Assembly (NCBI RefSeq): GCF_002176815.1
Contig: NZ_CP021648.1
Coordinates: forward strand, 3,887,001-3,951,000
DNA from: Acidovorax sp. T1
GTDB taxonomy: Bacteria > Pseudomonadota > Gammaproteobacteria > Burkholderiales > Burkholderiaceae_C
Reading direction: 5' to 3'
DNA: 64,000 nucleotides
The position numbers and the translations under genes were made by a program. The notes beneath the pieces are model-generated. The model ran no database searches and had not been told where the DNA came from. It worked only from the letters and a program-made list of their open reading frames with translations. Below, piece by piece: positions 38,609 through 47,664 of this stretch (position 1 is its first letter; the number at the start of each line of letters is the position of its first letter).

Positions 38609-39562
38609 TTACCAGCGGGCCCGCAGGCGGTCGTACGCGTAGTCGCCCAGCTGGCGGTGGGCCGAGGGCGTCAGATAGACCGCGTCGGCAAACACATATT
38701 TGTTCTGGTTGGCACTGGGGAGCAAGGTGGCAGCAATGCACAAGGCCGAGTTGACCTGGCCGGTGCCGATGCCAATGCCGTTGCCCGCATCCACCGAGGT
38801 GCACACCGCCGCGGTGGCGTTGTCAAACCCGTAGGAGCCGGGGGAGTTGGTGAACAGGTTCACGTAGTAGGCAGCATCGATAGAGAGCACATTCGCGCCC
38901 AGATCGACGATGCCTACCGACAGGCCGGTGTTGAAACTGGTGCTGGCATTCTGGAGCAAGGACGCCTCGTTGATGGCGGCGGCCCAGACTGACTTGCTCA
39001 TGTCGTAGGGGCCGATCACCACCACTTGCTTGGCTCCCGCCGTGACAAGGCGGCGCACCTGCGTTGCCAGTTCCTGGCCGGCCTTGCGGGCCTCGACCAG
39101 CATGTCCGCGGAAGAGAGCGTGCCGGCGCGCACGGCCGCCACGCCCGCAATCACGTCGCTGGTCCCGGCGTTGACGAACACCACATCGTTGGCAGTGAAG
39201 CTGCCGCCCGCCAGAAAACGGTCGATCTGCTCGGTGACGGTGAGGGTGGAGGTATCGCCAGCCACATCGGGCTTGGCCGTGACGCGCGCATTGCCCGTGG
39301 CATAGCTCAGGCCGCCCGAGGCCACCGGCGTGATCGTCTTGCCGTAGCGCGACGCCAGTTGCTGCGTCCAGTTATTGATGGAGCCATCGTTGACGGTGTA
39401 GCGCGAGCCATTTTGTCCCACATCGCTGAAGGCATCGCCAAAGGCAATGAAGCGGTCGGGCGTGAGTGCCGACTCGATGGTGCTCGAACCACAGGCCGCG
39501 AGCAACGCTGCCGACGCACATGCGGCGACCATCACGGTGCGGCGCATCCAATTTGTTGCCAT
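38609..39562 (-). CDS. SGNH/GDSL-fold lipoprotein lacking catalytic residues
   Basis: A 317-residue lipoprotein: signal peptide with lipobox LLAAC (Cys about 23). The fold is recognisable as SGNH/GDSL esterase, but block I reads FGDAFSDVG, with Ala where the nucleophile Ser of GDS should be. Block III reads VNAGTSDVI (Ser for the usual Asn of GxND), and block V DAVYLTPSAH (Tyr for the catalytic His of DxxH). The block II Gly is kept (SYATGNARV). It is therefore likely a non-catalytic, surface- or periplasm-anchored binding protein. GGAG precedes the ATG at 39562; a good terminator follows the stop. The gene itself is intact. Confidence 0.82.
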   Translation of the reverse strand: MATNWMRRTVMVAACASAALLAACGSSTIESALTPDRFIAFGDAFSDVGQNGSRYTVNDGSINNWTQQLASRYGKTITPVASGGLSYATGNARVTAKPDVAGDTSTLTVTEQIDRFLAGGSFTANDVVFVNAGTSDVIAGVAAVRAGTLSSADMLVEARKAGQELATQVRRLVTAGAKQVVVIGPYDMSKSVWAAAINEASLLQNASTSFNTGLSVGIVDLGANVLSIDAAYYVNLFTNSPGSYGFDNATAAVCTSVDAGNGIGIGTGQVNSALCIAATLLPSANQNKYVFADAVYLTPSAHRQLGDYAYDRLRARW

Positions 39563-39624
39563 GTATTTCTCCAGAAAAGTGGGGGTTAGTTTAGCGGCGC
39601 AAAACCCAGGCCTGTAAAGCAGGT

Positions 39625-40641
39625 TCAGGCTGCAGCAGCGCGTTGCAGCCGGTCGCGCACGCCTTCCCATGCGGGGGTGGCGGGCGGGGTCTCGATCCAG
39701 ATCAGTTTCACGGCCTGGTCGTCAAAGCTGCGCAGCACGGCAAAAAGCTGTTGCGCGGTGGCGGTGGCGTCGTCGGGCATGCGGCGCATGACCAGCCGGG
39801 ACGAGCGCGTGCGCAGTGCGCTGCGGGCATAGACGGCGATGTGGGCGGCGTCGGCGCCCAGCAGGTCCAGCGCGGTTTGCAGGGCCTTGGCGTCCATCAG
39901 GCGCACCTTGGCGGTGGGGGCATAGTGGGCCTCCAGCGTGCCTGAAGCACGCGGGGTAAGCGCAGGAAGCTCTTCTTTCGATAGCGGGGCAATGCCGCAG
40001 GCCACCGCAATCTGCGAGCGCGTGATGGCACCCGGGCGCAGCAGCACGGGCACGCCGCGCGTGCAGTCCACGATGGTGCTTTCAATGCCCACGGCGCAGG
40101 GCCCGCCGTCGAGCACCAGCAGCTCGGCCCCCAGCTCGTCTTGCACATGCCGGGCGGTGGTGGGGCTCACGCGGCCAAAGCGGTTGGCGCTGGGCGCGGC
40201 CACGCCCCACACGGGCGGGCCGCCCTGGGTGGCCGCATCGCCGGGTGCGGCGCAGGCCACCAGCAGCGCGTGCGCCACGGGGTGCGCGGGGCAGCGCAGG
40301 CCCACGCTGTCCTGGCCGCCGGTGGCGGCGGTGGCCACGCCGGGCCGGCGCGGCAGGATCAGGGTGAGCGGGCCAGGCCAGAAGGCATCGACCAGCTTTT
40401 GCGCAAAGCCGGGCACGTCACTGGCGAAGTGCGCAATGCCCGAGGCATCGGCCACATGCACGATCAGCGGATGGTCGCTGGGCCGGCCCTTGGCGGCAAA
40501 GATCTGCGCCACGGCCGCATCGCTGCTGGCGTCGGCCGCCAGACCATAGACGGTTTCGGTGGGCAGGCCCAGCAGCGCGCCGCTGCGCACGGCCCGCGCG
40601 GCGGCGGCGATGGATTCGGGCCGGGTGCCGTCCAGGATCAT
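39625..40641 (-). CDS. tsaC: L-threonylcarbamoyladenylate synthase (Sua5 type)
   Basis: A 338-residue Sua5/YrdC protein making threonylcarbamoyl-AMP, the first step of t6A tRNA modification. The YrdC core shows GLPTETVYGLAADA (about 25-38), AKGRPSDHPLIVHV (about 49-62), FWPGPLTLILPR and the KxR-like surface; APSANRFGRVSPTTA is the conserved end of the core. A C-terminal Sua5 domain (about 230-338) follows, linked by HYAPTAKVRLMD. The start is 2 bp after the purK stop, so it is read from the purE-purK transcript. Confidence 0.94.
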   Translation of the reverse strand: MILDGTRPESIAAAARAVRSGALLGLPTETVYGLAADASSDAAVAQIFAAKGRPSDHPLIVHVADASGIAHFASDVPGFAQKLVDAFWPGPLTLILPRRPGVATAATGGQDSVGLRCPAHPVAHALLVACAAPGDAATQGGPPVWGVAAPSANRFGRVSPTTARHVQDELGAELLVLDGGPCAVGIESTIVDCTRGVPVLLRPGAITRSQIAVACGIAPLSKEELPALTPRASGTLEAHYAPTAKVRLMDAKALQTALDLLGADAAHIAVYARSALRTRSSRLVMRRMPDDATATAQQLFAVLRSFDDQAVKLIWIETPPATPAWEGVRDRLQRAAAA

Positions 40642-40643
40642 GG

Positions 40644-41819
40644 TCAGAACGCTGCGATGCCCAGCAAGGCCGCCGCCTGCAGGGCCGTGGCGCGGGCGGC
40701 TTCCGGCGTGGGGCCGGTGACATTGAGGTGCCCCATCTTGCGGCCGCGCTTGGCCTCGCGCTTGCCGTACAGGTGCAGGTGCGTGCCCAGCAGGGCCAGC
40801 ACGGCGGCCCAGGGGGGCGTCTGCGCCGCATCGCCGTGGGCAAACCACAGGTCGCCCAGCAGGTTGAGCATGACGGCGGGGCTGTGCTGGCGCGGCTGCG
40901 TCAGCGGCAGGCGGGCCATGGTGCGCACCTGCAGCTCAAACTGCGACACGTCGCAGGCGTTCTGGCTGCAGTGGCCGCTGTTGTGCGGGCGCGGGGCGAT
41001 TTCGTTGACCACCAGGCTGCCGTCCTGCAGCACGAAGAACTCCACGCAGAGCACGCCCACATACTGCAGGCCTTCTGCTACCGATTTCGCAGCTGCTACC
41101 GCTTGTACAGCAAGCGCTAGAGGCAGATTTCCTTCATAAACCTCGGTCACGGCCAGAATGCCGTCACGGTGCAGGTTGCGCTGCACGGGCAGGTGCACCA
41201 TGGCGCCATCGGCACCGCGCGCCACAATCACCGAGCATTCCAGCGCCAGCGGCAGCATCTTCTCCAGCACGCAGGGCACCTGGCCGACCGAAGCCCAGGC
41301 GGCGGCCAGCTCGGCGGCGGTTTTGACGCGCACCTGGCCCTTGCCGTCGTAGCCCATGCGGGCGGTTTTCAGAATGCCGGGCAGTAGATCCGGGGAGGTA
41401 GCCGCCAATTGCTCCGCCGTTTCGATCACCGCATAAGGCGCGCAGGGCACGCCACAGGCCACAAAGTGGGCCTTTTCGCGGGCCCGGTCTTGCGCCACGG
41501 CCACAGCACTGGCGGCGGGCGACACCGGGCGCTGGGCTGCAAGCGTGGCCAGCGCGGCGGCGGGCACGTTCTCGAATTCGGTGGTCACCGCATCCGACAG
41601 GCGGGCCAGCTCGGCCAGGCCCTGCGGGTCGTCGTAACCCGTCTGGATATGGTGGTGGCTCACCAGCCCGGCCGGGCTGGTGGGGTCGGCGTCGAGCACG
41701 GCGGTGAAGTAGCCCATGGCCTGCGCCTGGTGCACCAACATGCGGCCCAGCTGGCCGCCGCCCAGAACACCCAGCGTGGCGCCAGGCAGCAGCGGTGCCA
41801 AAGTGTTGTCGGCGCTCAT
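40644..41819 (-). CDS. purK: N5-carboxyaminoimidazole ribonucleotide synthase
   Basis: A 391-residue ATP-grasp enzyme of purine synthesis, converting AIR, bicarbonate and ATP to N5-[24 protein letters not shown] (about 16-35) binds [20 protein letters not shown] (about 148-164) is the ATP-grasp Lys/Gly region; [13 protein letters not shown] (about 271-283) is the signature. A palindromic element copy encodes about [17 protein letters not shown] in the segment before [10 protein letters not shown]; the segment is not obviously longer than in relatives, so native codons may have been replaced. Its ATG overlaps the purE stop. Confidence 0.95.
   Translation of the reverse strand: MSADNTLAPLLPGATLGVLGGGQLGRMLVHQAQAMGYFTAVLDADPTSPAGLVSHHHIQTGYDDPQGLAELARLSDAVTTEFENVPAAALATLAAQRPVSPAASAVAVAQDRAREKAHFVACGVPCAPYAVIETAEQLAATSPDLLPGILKTARMGYDGKGQVRVKTAAELAAAWASVGQVPCVLEKMLPLALECSVIVARGADGAMVHLPVQRNLHRDGILAVTEVYEGNLPLALAVQAVAAAKSVAEGLQYVGVLCVEFFVLQDGSLVVNEIAPRPHNSGHCSQNACDVSQFELQVRTMARLPLTQPRQHSPAVMLNLLGDLWFAHGDAAQTPPWAAVLALLGTHLHLYGKREAKRGRKMGHLNVTGPTPEAARATALQAAALLGIAAF
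41081..41132 (+). repeat. Palindromic element copy 8, inside purK
   Basis: Reads CGCAGCTGCTACCGCTTG, then CAGCAAGCGCTAGAGGCAG, one of the best-preserved copies. It is translated on the minus strand in purK without a stop. Confidence 0.85.
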
Positions 41820-42310
41820 GCGGCGGGCGGCAGGGTCATGTTGCGGGCCACTTCCGTCTGCTCGGCGCGGAAGGCTTCCAGGCGCTGGCGCAGCTCGGGG
41901 CTTTCGTTGGCCAGCAGGGCCACGGCAAACAAGGCCGCGTTGGCGGCGCCCGCGGTGCCGATGGCAAAGGTGGCCACGGGAATGCCCTTGGGCATTTGCA
42001 CAATGCTGTGCAGCGAATCCACGCCCTGCAGGTGGCGGCTGGCCACCGGCACGCCCAGCACGGGCACAGGCGTCTTGGCGGCGATCATGCCGGGCAGGTG
42101 GGCGGCGCCGCCGGCCCCGGCGATGATGGCTTTCAGGCCCCGGCCGGCGGCGGCCTCGGCATAGGCAAACATGTCGTCGGGCATGCGGTGGGCCGACACC
42201 ACCCGGGCCTCGTGGGCGATGCCGAACTGTTCAAGAATCTGCACTGCATGCTGCATGGTGTCCCAGTCGCTGCTGGAACCCATGACCACGCCGATCTGGA
42301 TGGGTTTCAT
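41816..42310 (-). CDS. purE: N5-carboxyaminoimidazole ribonucleotide mutase
   Basis: A 164-residue class I PurE converting N5-CAIR to [20 protein letters not shown] (about 8-23) binds the phosphate, [17 protein letters not shown] (about 36-52) carries the catalytic His, and [13 protein letters not shown] the second site. It is the first gene of the purE-purK-tsaC operon, all coupled by overlaps of 0-4 bp. It diverges from the ybbN-type thioredoxin gene with about 157 bp between. Confidence 0.96.
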   Translation of the reverse strand: MKPIQIGVVMGSSSDWDTMQHAVQILEQFGIAHEARVVSAHRMPDDMFAYAEAAAGRGLKAIIAGAGGAAHLPGMIAAKTPVPVLGVPVASRHLQGVDSLHSIVQMPKGIPVATFAIGTAGAANAALFAVALLANESPELRQRLEAFRAEQTEVARNMTLPPAA

Positions 42311-42467
42311 GGTGTTGGAGGTGCTGGGTGGCGGGCTGCGCCCGCTGCACCGCGGTAGGTGGAACCCGCGATTTTACTTTTTGCGCTTCCCTTCCTGGCG
42401 TGGGGCCGTTTCGATGGGCCAAAATAGCGCGCAAACCGCTTCACAGGCCCCTGGGGCCCACACCATC

Positions 42468-43376
42468 ATGATTGACGTCACCGTAGAGAACTTTGAAGCC
42501 GAGGTGGTTGCCGCCTCGATGAACGTGCCCGTGCTGGTGGACTTCTGGGCCCCCTGGTGCGGCCCCTGCAAGTCGCTGGGCCCCATCCTTGAAAAGTTGG
42601 AGACCGAATACGCGGGCCGCTTCAAGCTGGTCAAGATCGATTCGGACCAGGAGCAGCAGATCGCCGGCATGTTCGGCATCCGCAGCATCCCCACCTGCGT
42701 GCTGCTGATGAACGGCCAGCCCGTGGACGGCTTCACGGGCGCCTTGCCCGAGGGCCAGGTGCGCGCGTTCCTCGACAAGCATGTGCCCACCGCCGAAGCC
42801 GTCGCGGCAGAAGCCCAGGAAGAAGAGGCGCTGGACGCATTGGCCGAAGGCGATACGGATACCGCGCTGGAAAAGTTGCAGCACGCCGTGGTGACCGACC
42901 CCTCCAACGACGATGCGCGCTTCGATTACGTCAAGCTGCTGCTGCAACTGGGCCGCGAGGACGACGCCAAGGTGGCCTTTGCCCCCGTGATCGCCAAGGC
43001 CGCCACCGCGCGCAAGCTCGGGGCACTGAAAAGCTGGATGGATGCTCTTGATTTTGTAGCTACAGACGCTTATGGAGAAAGCGCTGGAGCCGAATTCGAT
43101 GCCAAGATTGCCGCCAACAAGCGCGACTTTGACACGCGCTTTGCCCGCGCCCGCTGGCTCATGGCGCAGCAGCGCTGGACCGAGGCCATGGACGAGCTCT
43201 TGGAAATCCTCATGCGCGACAAAGCCTGGAGCGAAGAGGCGGCCCGCAAGACCTATGTGGCCATCCTGGAAATCATCGAGCCGCCCAAGGTGAAGGTGGC
43301 CGAAGGCCAGATTCCGCCCGAAGACCCGGTGGTGGCCACGTACCGGCGGCGGCTTTCCAGTGTCGTGCTCAGCTGA
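42468..43376 (+). CDS. ybbN: Thioredoxin-domain co-chaperone (YbbN/CnoX-like)
   Basis: A 302-residue protein with an N-terminal thioredoxin domain (active site FWAPWCGPCKSLG, about 26-38) and a C-terminal TPR-like helical half (EEEALDALAEGDTDTALEKL and repeats). Family members hand oxidation-sensitive proteins to GroEL/DnaK; unlike E. coli YbbN the active-site CxxC is complete here. The start at 42468 (MIDVTVENFEAEV) matches the thioredoxin domain; an in-frame ATG at 42414 adds 18 residues. Palindromic element copy 9 encodes about DFVATDAYGESAGAEF in the linker of the helical part. It lies opposite to and between purE and purC. Confidence 0.9.
   Translation: MIDVTVENFEAEVVAASMNVPVLVDFWAPWCGPCKSLGPILEKLETEYAGRFKLVKIDSDQEQQIAGMFGIRSIPTCVLLMNGQPVDGFTGALPEGQVRAFLDKHVPTAEAVAAEAQEEEALDALAEGDTDTALEKLQHAVVTDPSNDDARFDYVKLLLQLGREDDAKVAFAPVIAKAATARKLGALKSWMDALDFVATDAYGESAGAEFDAKIAANKRDFDTRFARARWLMAQQRWTEAMDELLEILMRDKAWSEEAARKTYVAILEIIEPPKVKVAEGQIPPEDPVVATYRRRLSSVVLS
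43049..43095 (+). repeat. Palindromic element copy 9, inside ybbN
   Basis: Reads TTTTGTAGCTACAGACGCTT, then GGAGAAAGCGCTGGAGCC. Translated in the phase GCT-ACA-GAC-GCT, as in the mtn copy. Confidence 0.7.
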
Positions 43377-43396
43377 GCGGGGTTGGGTCCGGAAAC

Positions 43397-43427
43397 ACAA
43401 AAGGCCCTGCACGGGCCTTTTGTTTTG
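43397..43427. terminator. Bidirectional terminator between ybbN and purC
   Basis: ACAAAAGGCCC (43397-43407), 5-nt loop, GGGCCTTTTGT (43413-43423), followed by TTT; the A/T flanks allow function on both strands. Confidence 0.92.
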
Positions 43428-43451
43428 GGGGCGCGATCTCGCGCGGGCGCT

Positions 43452-44372
43452 TCAGCCCGTCAGCCGCTCCAGCGCCTCGCGGTACTTGGCGGCGGTCTTT
43501 TCGATCACGGCCTGCGGCAGGCGGGGCGAAGGCGGCGTCTTGTCCCAGGGCTTGCCGTTGACCTGGGCCTGCTCCAGCCAGTCGCGCACGAACTGCTTGT
43601 CGTAGCTAGGCGGGTTTTCGCCCTTGGCCAGGGCCTCAGCATAGCCTTCCACGGGCCAGTAGCGGGAGCTGTCGGGGGTGAGCACTTCGTCCATCAGCAC
43701 CAGCGTGCCATCAGGGGCCAGACCGAACTCGAACTTGGTGTCGGCAATGATCATGCCTTTTGTCAGGGCAATCTCGGCGGCCGCCTGGTAGATGGCGATG
43801 CTCAGGTCGCGGATCTTCGTGGCCAGCTCCAGGCCGATCATTTCCACCGTGCGCTCAAAGGTGATGTTCTCATCGTGCTCGCCGGCGGCGGCTTTGGCAG
43901 CGGGCGTGTAGATGGGCTCGGGCAGCTTGGCGGCGTTGGTCAGGCCGGCGGGCAGCGGCACGCCGCAGACCGACTGCGACGCTTGGTATTCCTTCCAGCC
44001 GCTGCCGGCCAGGTAGCCGCGCACCACGGCTTCGACCGCAATGGGCTGCAGGCGCTGCACCAGCATCGATCGGCCACGGACCTGCGCCGCCTCGGCGGGG
44101 CTCACCACGCTTTCGGGGTCGTCGCCCGTCAGGTGGTTGGGGCAGATGTGGCCGAGCTTGTCGAACCAGAACAGCGCCATTTTGGTGAGCAGCTCGCCCT
44201 TGCCGGGAATGGGCTCGCCCATGATGACGTCAAACGCCGACAGGCGGTCGCTGGCCACCATCAGGATGCGGTCGGTGCCCACGGCGTAGTTGTCGCGCAC
44301 CTTGCCGCGTGCCAGCAGGGGCAGCGAGGTCAGGGCAGAGGTATGCAGGGCAGAAGTGCTGGACTGGGTCAT
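43452..44372 (-). CDS. purC: SAICAR synthetase
   Basis: A 306-residue phosphoribosylaminoimidazole-succinocarboxamide synthase of purine synthesis, of the longer bacterial/yeast type. [13 protein letters not shown] (about 21-33) is the ATP loop; [34 protein letters not shown] (about 112-128) and [11 protein letters not shown] with [16 protein letters not shown] (about 214-241) are signature regions. In related genomes purC follows fba; here it is read leftward with a 440-bp gap upstream. Confidence 0.96.
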   Translation of the reverse strand: MTQSSTSALHTSALTSLPLLARGKVRDNYAVGTDRILMVASDRLSAFDVIMGEPIPGKGELLTKMALFWFDKLGHICPNHLTGDDPESVVSPAEAAQVRGRSMLVQRLQPIAVEAVVRGYLAGSGWKEYQASQSVCGVPLPAGLTNAAKLPEPIYTPAAKAAAGEHDENITFERTVEMIGLELATKIRDLSIAIYQAAAEIALTKGMIIADTKFEFGLAPDGTLVLMDEVLTPDSSRYWPVEGYAEALAKGENPPSYDKQFVRDWLEQAQVNGKPWDKTPPSPRLPQAVIEKTAAKYREALERLTG

Positions 44373-44811
44373 GGTGATGGTGCGTGCTTGCGGAGCGTGG
44401 AGACGGATCTGCGCCAGAAAAATGGCAAGTAGTGTGAGCGGGCAGAGGCTGCTTCGAACCGGGCGATTTTACGCGGCGATGGACCGTGGAGGTGCCTTCG
44501 GCGGCGGGTGGCAGTTGCGCCATGCCCTGGCATGGCACGTGGCGCCTTGCAATGCAGGCGCCAGGCTGGTTGACGTGCCGTGCAGGGGAAAGGGTGCATG
44601 AGGGGGTTGCCCAAAGCCTGCCCATTGTGCGCGCTTTTCGCGGTGGCAGCACCTTCGGCTGCATAACCCATCCGCCAGGCGCGGTATGGGATTGCTTTTG
44701 GCCTGGGGCGGGCGCATAGTGATTTCGCGTCAACGGACGTAGTCGAGTTAGCCGGGCCGCTCTTTGGATCAGGGCGGCATTTTTGTCACAGAGTGCCACA
44801 GGAGACTTTTT
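44373..44811. other. Intergenic region purC-hpf
   Basis: About 440 bp with no convincing gene. It must hold the divergent promoters of purC and the hpf-ptsN-hprK operon. GCATGGCACGTGGCGCC-type sequence near 44530 resembles a sigma-54 site only superficially. AGGAGA at 44800-44805 is the hpf ribosome binding site. Confidence 0.5.
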
Positions 44812-45144
44812 ATGAACCTGACGATCAGCGGTCACCATCTCGAAGTTACCCCAGCCTTGCGCAACTACGTCACCACCAAGCTGGACCGGATCACGCGCCA
44901 TTTCGACCAGGTTGTCGACGTCAAGGTACTGCTGACAGTAGAGAAACAGAAAGAAAAGGAGAAGCGGCAGCGAGCGGAATGCAATATTCACGTCAAGGGA
45001 AGCGATCTGTTTGCAGAAAGCTCCCACTTCGATCTGTACGCAGCCGTGGATGAACTCGTGGACAAGATGGATCGTCAGGTCGTGCGCCACAAAGACCGTA
45101 TCCAGGAGCACCACGACGCATCCAAACGCGAAATGCTCGCGTAA
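44812..45144 (+). CDS. hpf: Ribosome hibernation promoting factor, short form
   Basis: A 110-residue S30AE-family protein ([77 protein letters not shown]) of the short HPF type that works with RMF-like factors to form 100S ribosomes. It begins the conserved hpf-ptsN-hprK order found downstream of rpoN in many Proteobacteria, although rpoN is not here. A terminator-like hairpin separates it from ptsN, so read-through would set the ratio. Confidence 0.95.
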   Translation: MNLTISGHHLEVTPALRNYVTTKLDRITRHFDQVVDVKVLLTVEKQKEKEKRQRAECNIHVKGSDLFAESSHFDLYAAVDELVDKMDRQVVRHKDRIQEHHDASKREMLA

Positions 45145-45175
45145 GCCATGCAGGTGTGCCACCTGCCGGCCGCAG

Positions 45176-45198
45176 CCGCCCCCCGGGGCGGTTTTTTT
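45176..45198 (+). terminator. hpf terminator/attenuator
   Basis: CCGCCCC (45176-45182), 2-nt turn, GGGGCGG (45185-45191), then seven T. Located between hpf and ptsN. Confidence 0.85.
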
Positions 45199-45257
45199 GT
45201 GCGCTGCGCCTTTCCATCAGGGTTTTTGCCAATGTGTGCATAATTGTTTCCCTCACC

Positions 45258-45725
45258 ATGAATCGACTCGCCTCCATCCTTCCTTCCGCTCAAGTGCGCG
45301 TAAGCGTTGACGCCACCAGCAAAAAGCGTGCTTTCGAAGAAGCGGGTCTCCTGTTTGAGAGCCAGCACGGTCTTTCGCGGGCGTTGATCACCGACAGCCT
45401 GTTTGCGCGTGAGCGCCTGGGCTCCACCGGTCTGGGGCATGGCGTGGCCATTCCGCATGGCCGCATCAAGGGGCTCAAGGCGCCGATGGCAGCGGTTTTC
45501 CAACTGGCGCAGCCAATTGGTTTCGACGCACCCGATGAAATGCCAGTCGGTTTGCTGATCTTTCTGCTGGTGCCCGAAGCCGCGACCCAGAAGCACCTGG
45601 AAATCCTCTCGGAAATCGCTGAGTTGCTGAGCGACTCTGCGCTGCGCGAGAAGCTCAAGGCCTGTGACGACGCCACGGTGCTGCACGGCACGATTGCCGG
45701 ATGGCAGTCCACCCAAGCCGCCTGA
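45258..45725 (+). CDS. ptsN: PTS IIA-like nitrogen regulatory protein
   Basis: A 155-residue EIIA-Ntr protein of the regulatory nitrogen PTS. The phosphorylated His is in [16 protein letters not shown] (about 55-70, His about 65), and [20 protein letters not shown] is the conserved core. The start at 45258 ([10 protein letters not shown]) fits the family. It is followed 28 bp later by hprK; in Betaproteobacteria this gene pair belongs to an incomplete PTS controlling potassium/nitrogen responses and possibly virulence or polymer metabolism. Confidence 0.95.
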   Translation: MNRLASILPSAQVRVSVDATSKKRAFEEAGLLFESQHGLSRALITDSLFARERLGSTGLGHGVAIPHGRIKGLKAPMAAVFQLAQPIGFDAPDEMPVGLLIFLLVPEAATQKHLEILSEIAELLSDSALREKLKACDDATVLHGTIAGWQSTQAA

Positions 45726-45753
45726 TTTTCTCCTTTGCTTTGACGGGACTGTT

Positions 45754-46710
45754 TTGAAGCCCAATGTCGTAAGCGCTGATGTTCTGTTCGAGGAATTCCG
45801 CGGCACCCTGAAATGGGAGTGGCTGGCGGGCCTTGGCGCCTCCGAGCGGCGCTTTGATGAGGTGGCGGTGCGCGCGGCACGATCGGGCGCCGATCTCGTC
45901 GGCTACCTCAACTACGTCCACCCCTACCGTGTGCAGATTCTGGGCGAGCGCGAAATTGCATATCTCACCAACGCCACCCCCGACGACTGCCAGCGTCGCA
46001 TTGCGCGCATCGTCACGCTGGAGCCGCCAGTGCTGGTGCTGGCCGATGGGCAGACGGCACCGGATGCGCTGCTGTCCATGTGCGAGCGGGCGCAGATTCC
46101 GATGTTCTCCACGCAAGAGTCGTCGGCGTTCGTCATCGACGTGCTGCGGGCTTACCTGTCCAAGCACTTTGCCGACCGCACCACGATGCATGGTGTGTTC
46201 ATGGACATTCTGGGCCTGGGGGTCTTGATCACGGGTGAATCCGGCCTGGGCAAGAGCGAGCTGGGGCTGGAGCTGATCTCGCGCGGCAATGGCCTGGTGG
46301 CCGACGACGCGGTCGATCTGTTTCGCATCAACCAGACCACCATCGAGGGCAAATGCCCGGAATTGCTGCAGAACCTGCTGGAGGTGCGCGGCATCGGCCT
46401 GCTCGATATCCGCGCCATCTTTGGCGAAACCGCCGTACGCCGCAAGATGCGCCTCAAGCTCATCGTGCATCTGGTGCGCAAAGAGACGCTGGAGCGCGAA
46501 TACGAGCGCCTGCCCTACGAGCCCCTGACCCAGGACGTGCTGGGTGTGCCCGTGCTCAAAGTCGTGATCCAGGTGGTGGCGGGGCGCAACATTGCCGTGC
46601 TGGTGGAAGCCGCCGTGCGCAACACCATCTTGCAGTTGCGCGGCATCGACACCTACCAGGAATTCGTGGAGCGGCACCGCCGCGCCATGGAGCGCGATAG
46701 CGGGGGCTGA
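45754..46710 (+). CDS. hprK: HPr kinase/phosphorylase
   Basis: A 318-residue bifunctional enzyme that phosphorylates HPr at Ser46. The Walker A loop [15 protein letters not shown] (about 149-163) and the signature [16 protein letters not shown] (about 209-224) are intact, with the catalytic HprK region VDLFRI before. The start is taken as TTG at 45754, giving (M)[16 protein letters not shown] and normal family length; no ATG exists nearby in frame. It is the third gene of hpf-ptsN-hprK. The following gap holds no gene. Confidence 0.94.
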   Translation: MKPNVVSADVLFEEFRGTLKWEWLAGLGASERRFDEVAVRAARSGADLVGYLNYVHPYRVQILGEREIAYLTNATPDDCQRRIARIVTLEPPVLVLADGQTAPDALLSMCERAQIPMFSTQESSAFVIDVLRAYLSKHFADRTTMHGVFMDILGLGVLITGESGLGKSELGLELISRGNGLVADDAVDLFRINQTTIEGKCPELLQNLLEVRGIGLLDIRAIFGETAVRRKMRLKLIVHLVRKETLEREYERLPYEPLTQDVLGVPVLKVVIQVVAGRNIAVLVEAAVRNTILQLRGIDTYQEFVERHRRAMERDSGG

Positions 46711-46913
46711 TCCGCAGGTCGGGCAAAAGGCTCGGCGACCGTTCCAAATCTATGTGCGCGCGCTGCCCGCAGCCCTTTGAGCCCGTCGCGACCAGGCTTG
46801 CGGCCGCCGCGCAAGGGCCGCCCCGCTGCGCTGGCGGTGTCCACCTTCCAGAATTGCGCAGCAATTCGAGAGAAGGGGGAGGCGGCAAAGCCGCTCAGGG
46901 GGATGCACCGAAT
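46711..46913. other. Intergenic region after hprK
   Basis: About 200 bp without a gene. GAATTGC-GCA-GCAATTC-type symmetry near 46852-46870 and an AGAAGGGGGAGGCGG stretch resemble decayed intergenic repeats. Confidence 0.4.
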
Positions 46914-47099
46914 TCAGGCCGCTGTCAACCAGTAGCCCGCGTTGAACGGGCTGCTCATGCGCAGCGCCAGGGGCGAAATGTCGACCAGTTTATCGGTGGG
47001 CATCTTCTCGGCGGTTTCGGGGTCGATGGCGATGCCATGGACAGCGGTCGTTTCCTTAGCCTCGTTCGCCCGTTCTGCTTGGCTGGTGGTTGCAGAACG
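46914..47099 (-). other. Coding-like fragment without a start codon
   Basis: A minus-strand reading AIDPETAEKMPTDKLVDISP, LALRMSSPFNAGYWLTAA, then TGA has strong GC-third-position codon use like real genes here. No ATG, GTG or TTG start was found in frame before it runs back into the barstar gene, and I do not recognise the family. It could be a gene remnant or the tail of a frameshifted small gene downstream of barstar. Confidence 0.35.
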
Positions 47100-47102
47100 G
47101 GC
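47068..47102 (-). other. Hairpin at the barstar stop codon
   Basis: GCCCGTTCTGC (47068-47078) and GCAGAACGGGC (47092-47102) are a perfect 11-bp inverted repeat touching the barstar TAG. No T run follows on the minus strand, so it is not a standard terminator; it may protect the mRNA end. Confidence 0.6.
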
Positions 47103-47527
47103 TACAGAAAAGAATAGAAACAGCGGAACGGAATCTTGCGGTCGCCCCAGAAATCTGCCGCGTCGCGGAAGATGTCCAGCAACTGCTCGCGGGCTTCCTT
47201 GTCGAACTTGCCTGTGGCCGGAATCTGTTCCAGCACCACGATGAAGCCCGGTTGCGGCCCCGATTTGTGCAGCGGATCGGTCATGCAGTCGTAGAGCGCG
47301 TCGAAATTCTTGCCGAAATGCGACGGGAAGGTGAACTGCGCGGCAATCAGGTCCAGCACATCCTGTTTGGACTGGGCGTGGGCCAGGTTGGCATACAAAA
47401 AATGGTGACCGAGGGAGGCTGCGGCATCTTGCAGATCCTGCACGCGGAAGGCGCGAATGGACTGCACGATGTTGGTGCGCACGCCACGCAGTGGCGTTTC
47501 ATGGTCTTTACGAAGGGGCGTCTGCAT
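47102..47527 (-). CDS. Barstar-family ribonuclease inhibitor
   Basis: A 141-residue barstar-like protein. The core (IRAFRVQDLQDAAASLGHHF, FTFPSHFGKNFDALYDCMTD, RKIPFRCFYSFL) has the barstar alpha/beta order with the Asp/Glu-rich helix that blocks an RNase active site (FGKNFDALYDC). The start at 47527 is preferred over an upstream in-frame ATG at 47611. It lies downstream of a secreted barnase-like RNase in the same direction, the expected immunity pairing, keeping any unexported enzyme inactive in the cytoplasm. Confidence 0.85.
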   Translation of the reverse strand: MQTPLRKDHETPLRGVRTNIVQSIRAFRVQDLQDAAASLGHHFLYANLAHAQSKQDVLDLIAAQFTFPSHFGKNFDALYDCMTDPLHKSGPQPGFIVVLEQIPATGKFDKEAREQLLDIFRDAADFWGDRKIPFRCFYSFL

Positions 47528-47664
47528 CTCCGTTGCTCTTTCTTTATAAGGTCCAAAAACTTCTGGCTGACCGCAAAACCGCAGGATGCGCGTTTCGGGT
47601 CGGAAAAACAAGGCGGCTCGCTACCCGCTGCCCGGGCTGGCGCGGGCGGACAATCCATCGGACA

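Noticed and set aside
44533..44550. Sigma-54-like site TGGCACG...TTGC upstream of hpf
   Set aside because: The distance between GG and GC is 13 bases rather than the required 10, so it is not a valid -24/-12 promoter.
45754..45778. HprK starting at a later ATG
   Set aside because: The nearby ATG (GATGTT) is out of frame; TTG at 45754 gives the conserved N-terminus and family length.
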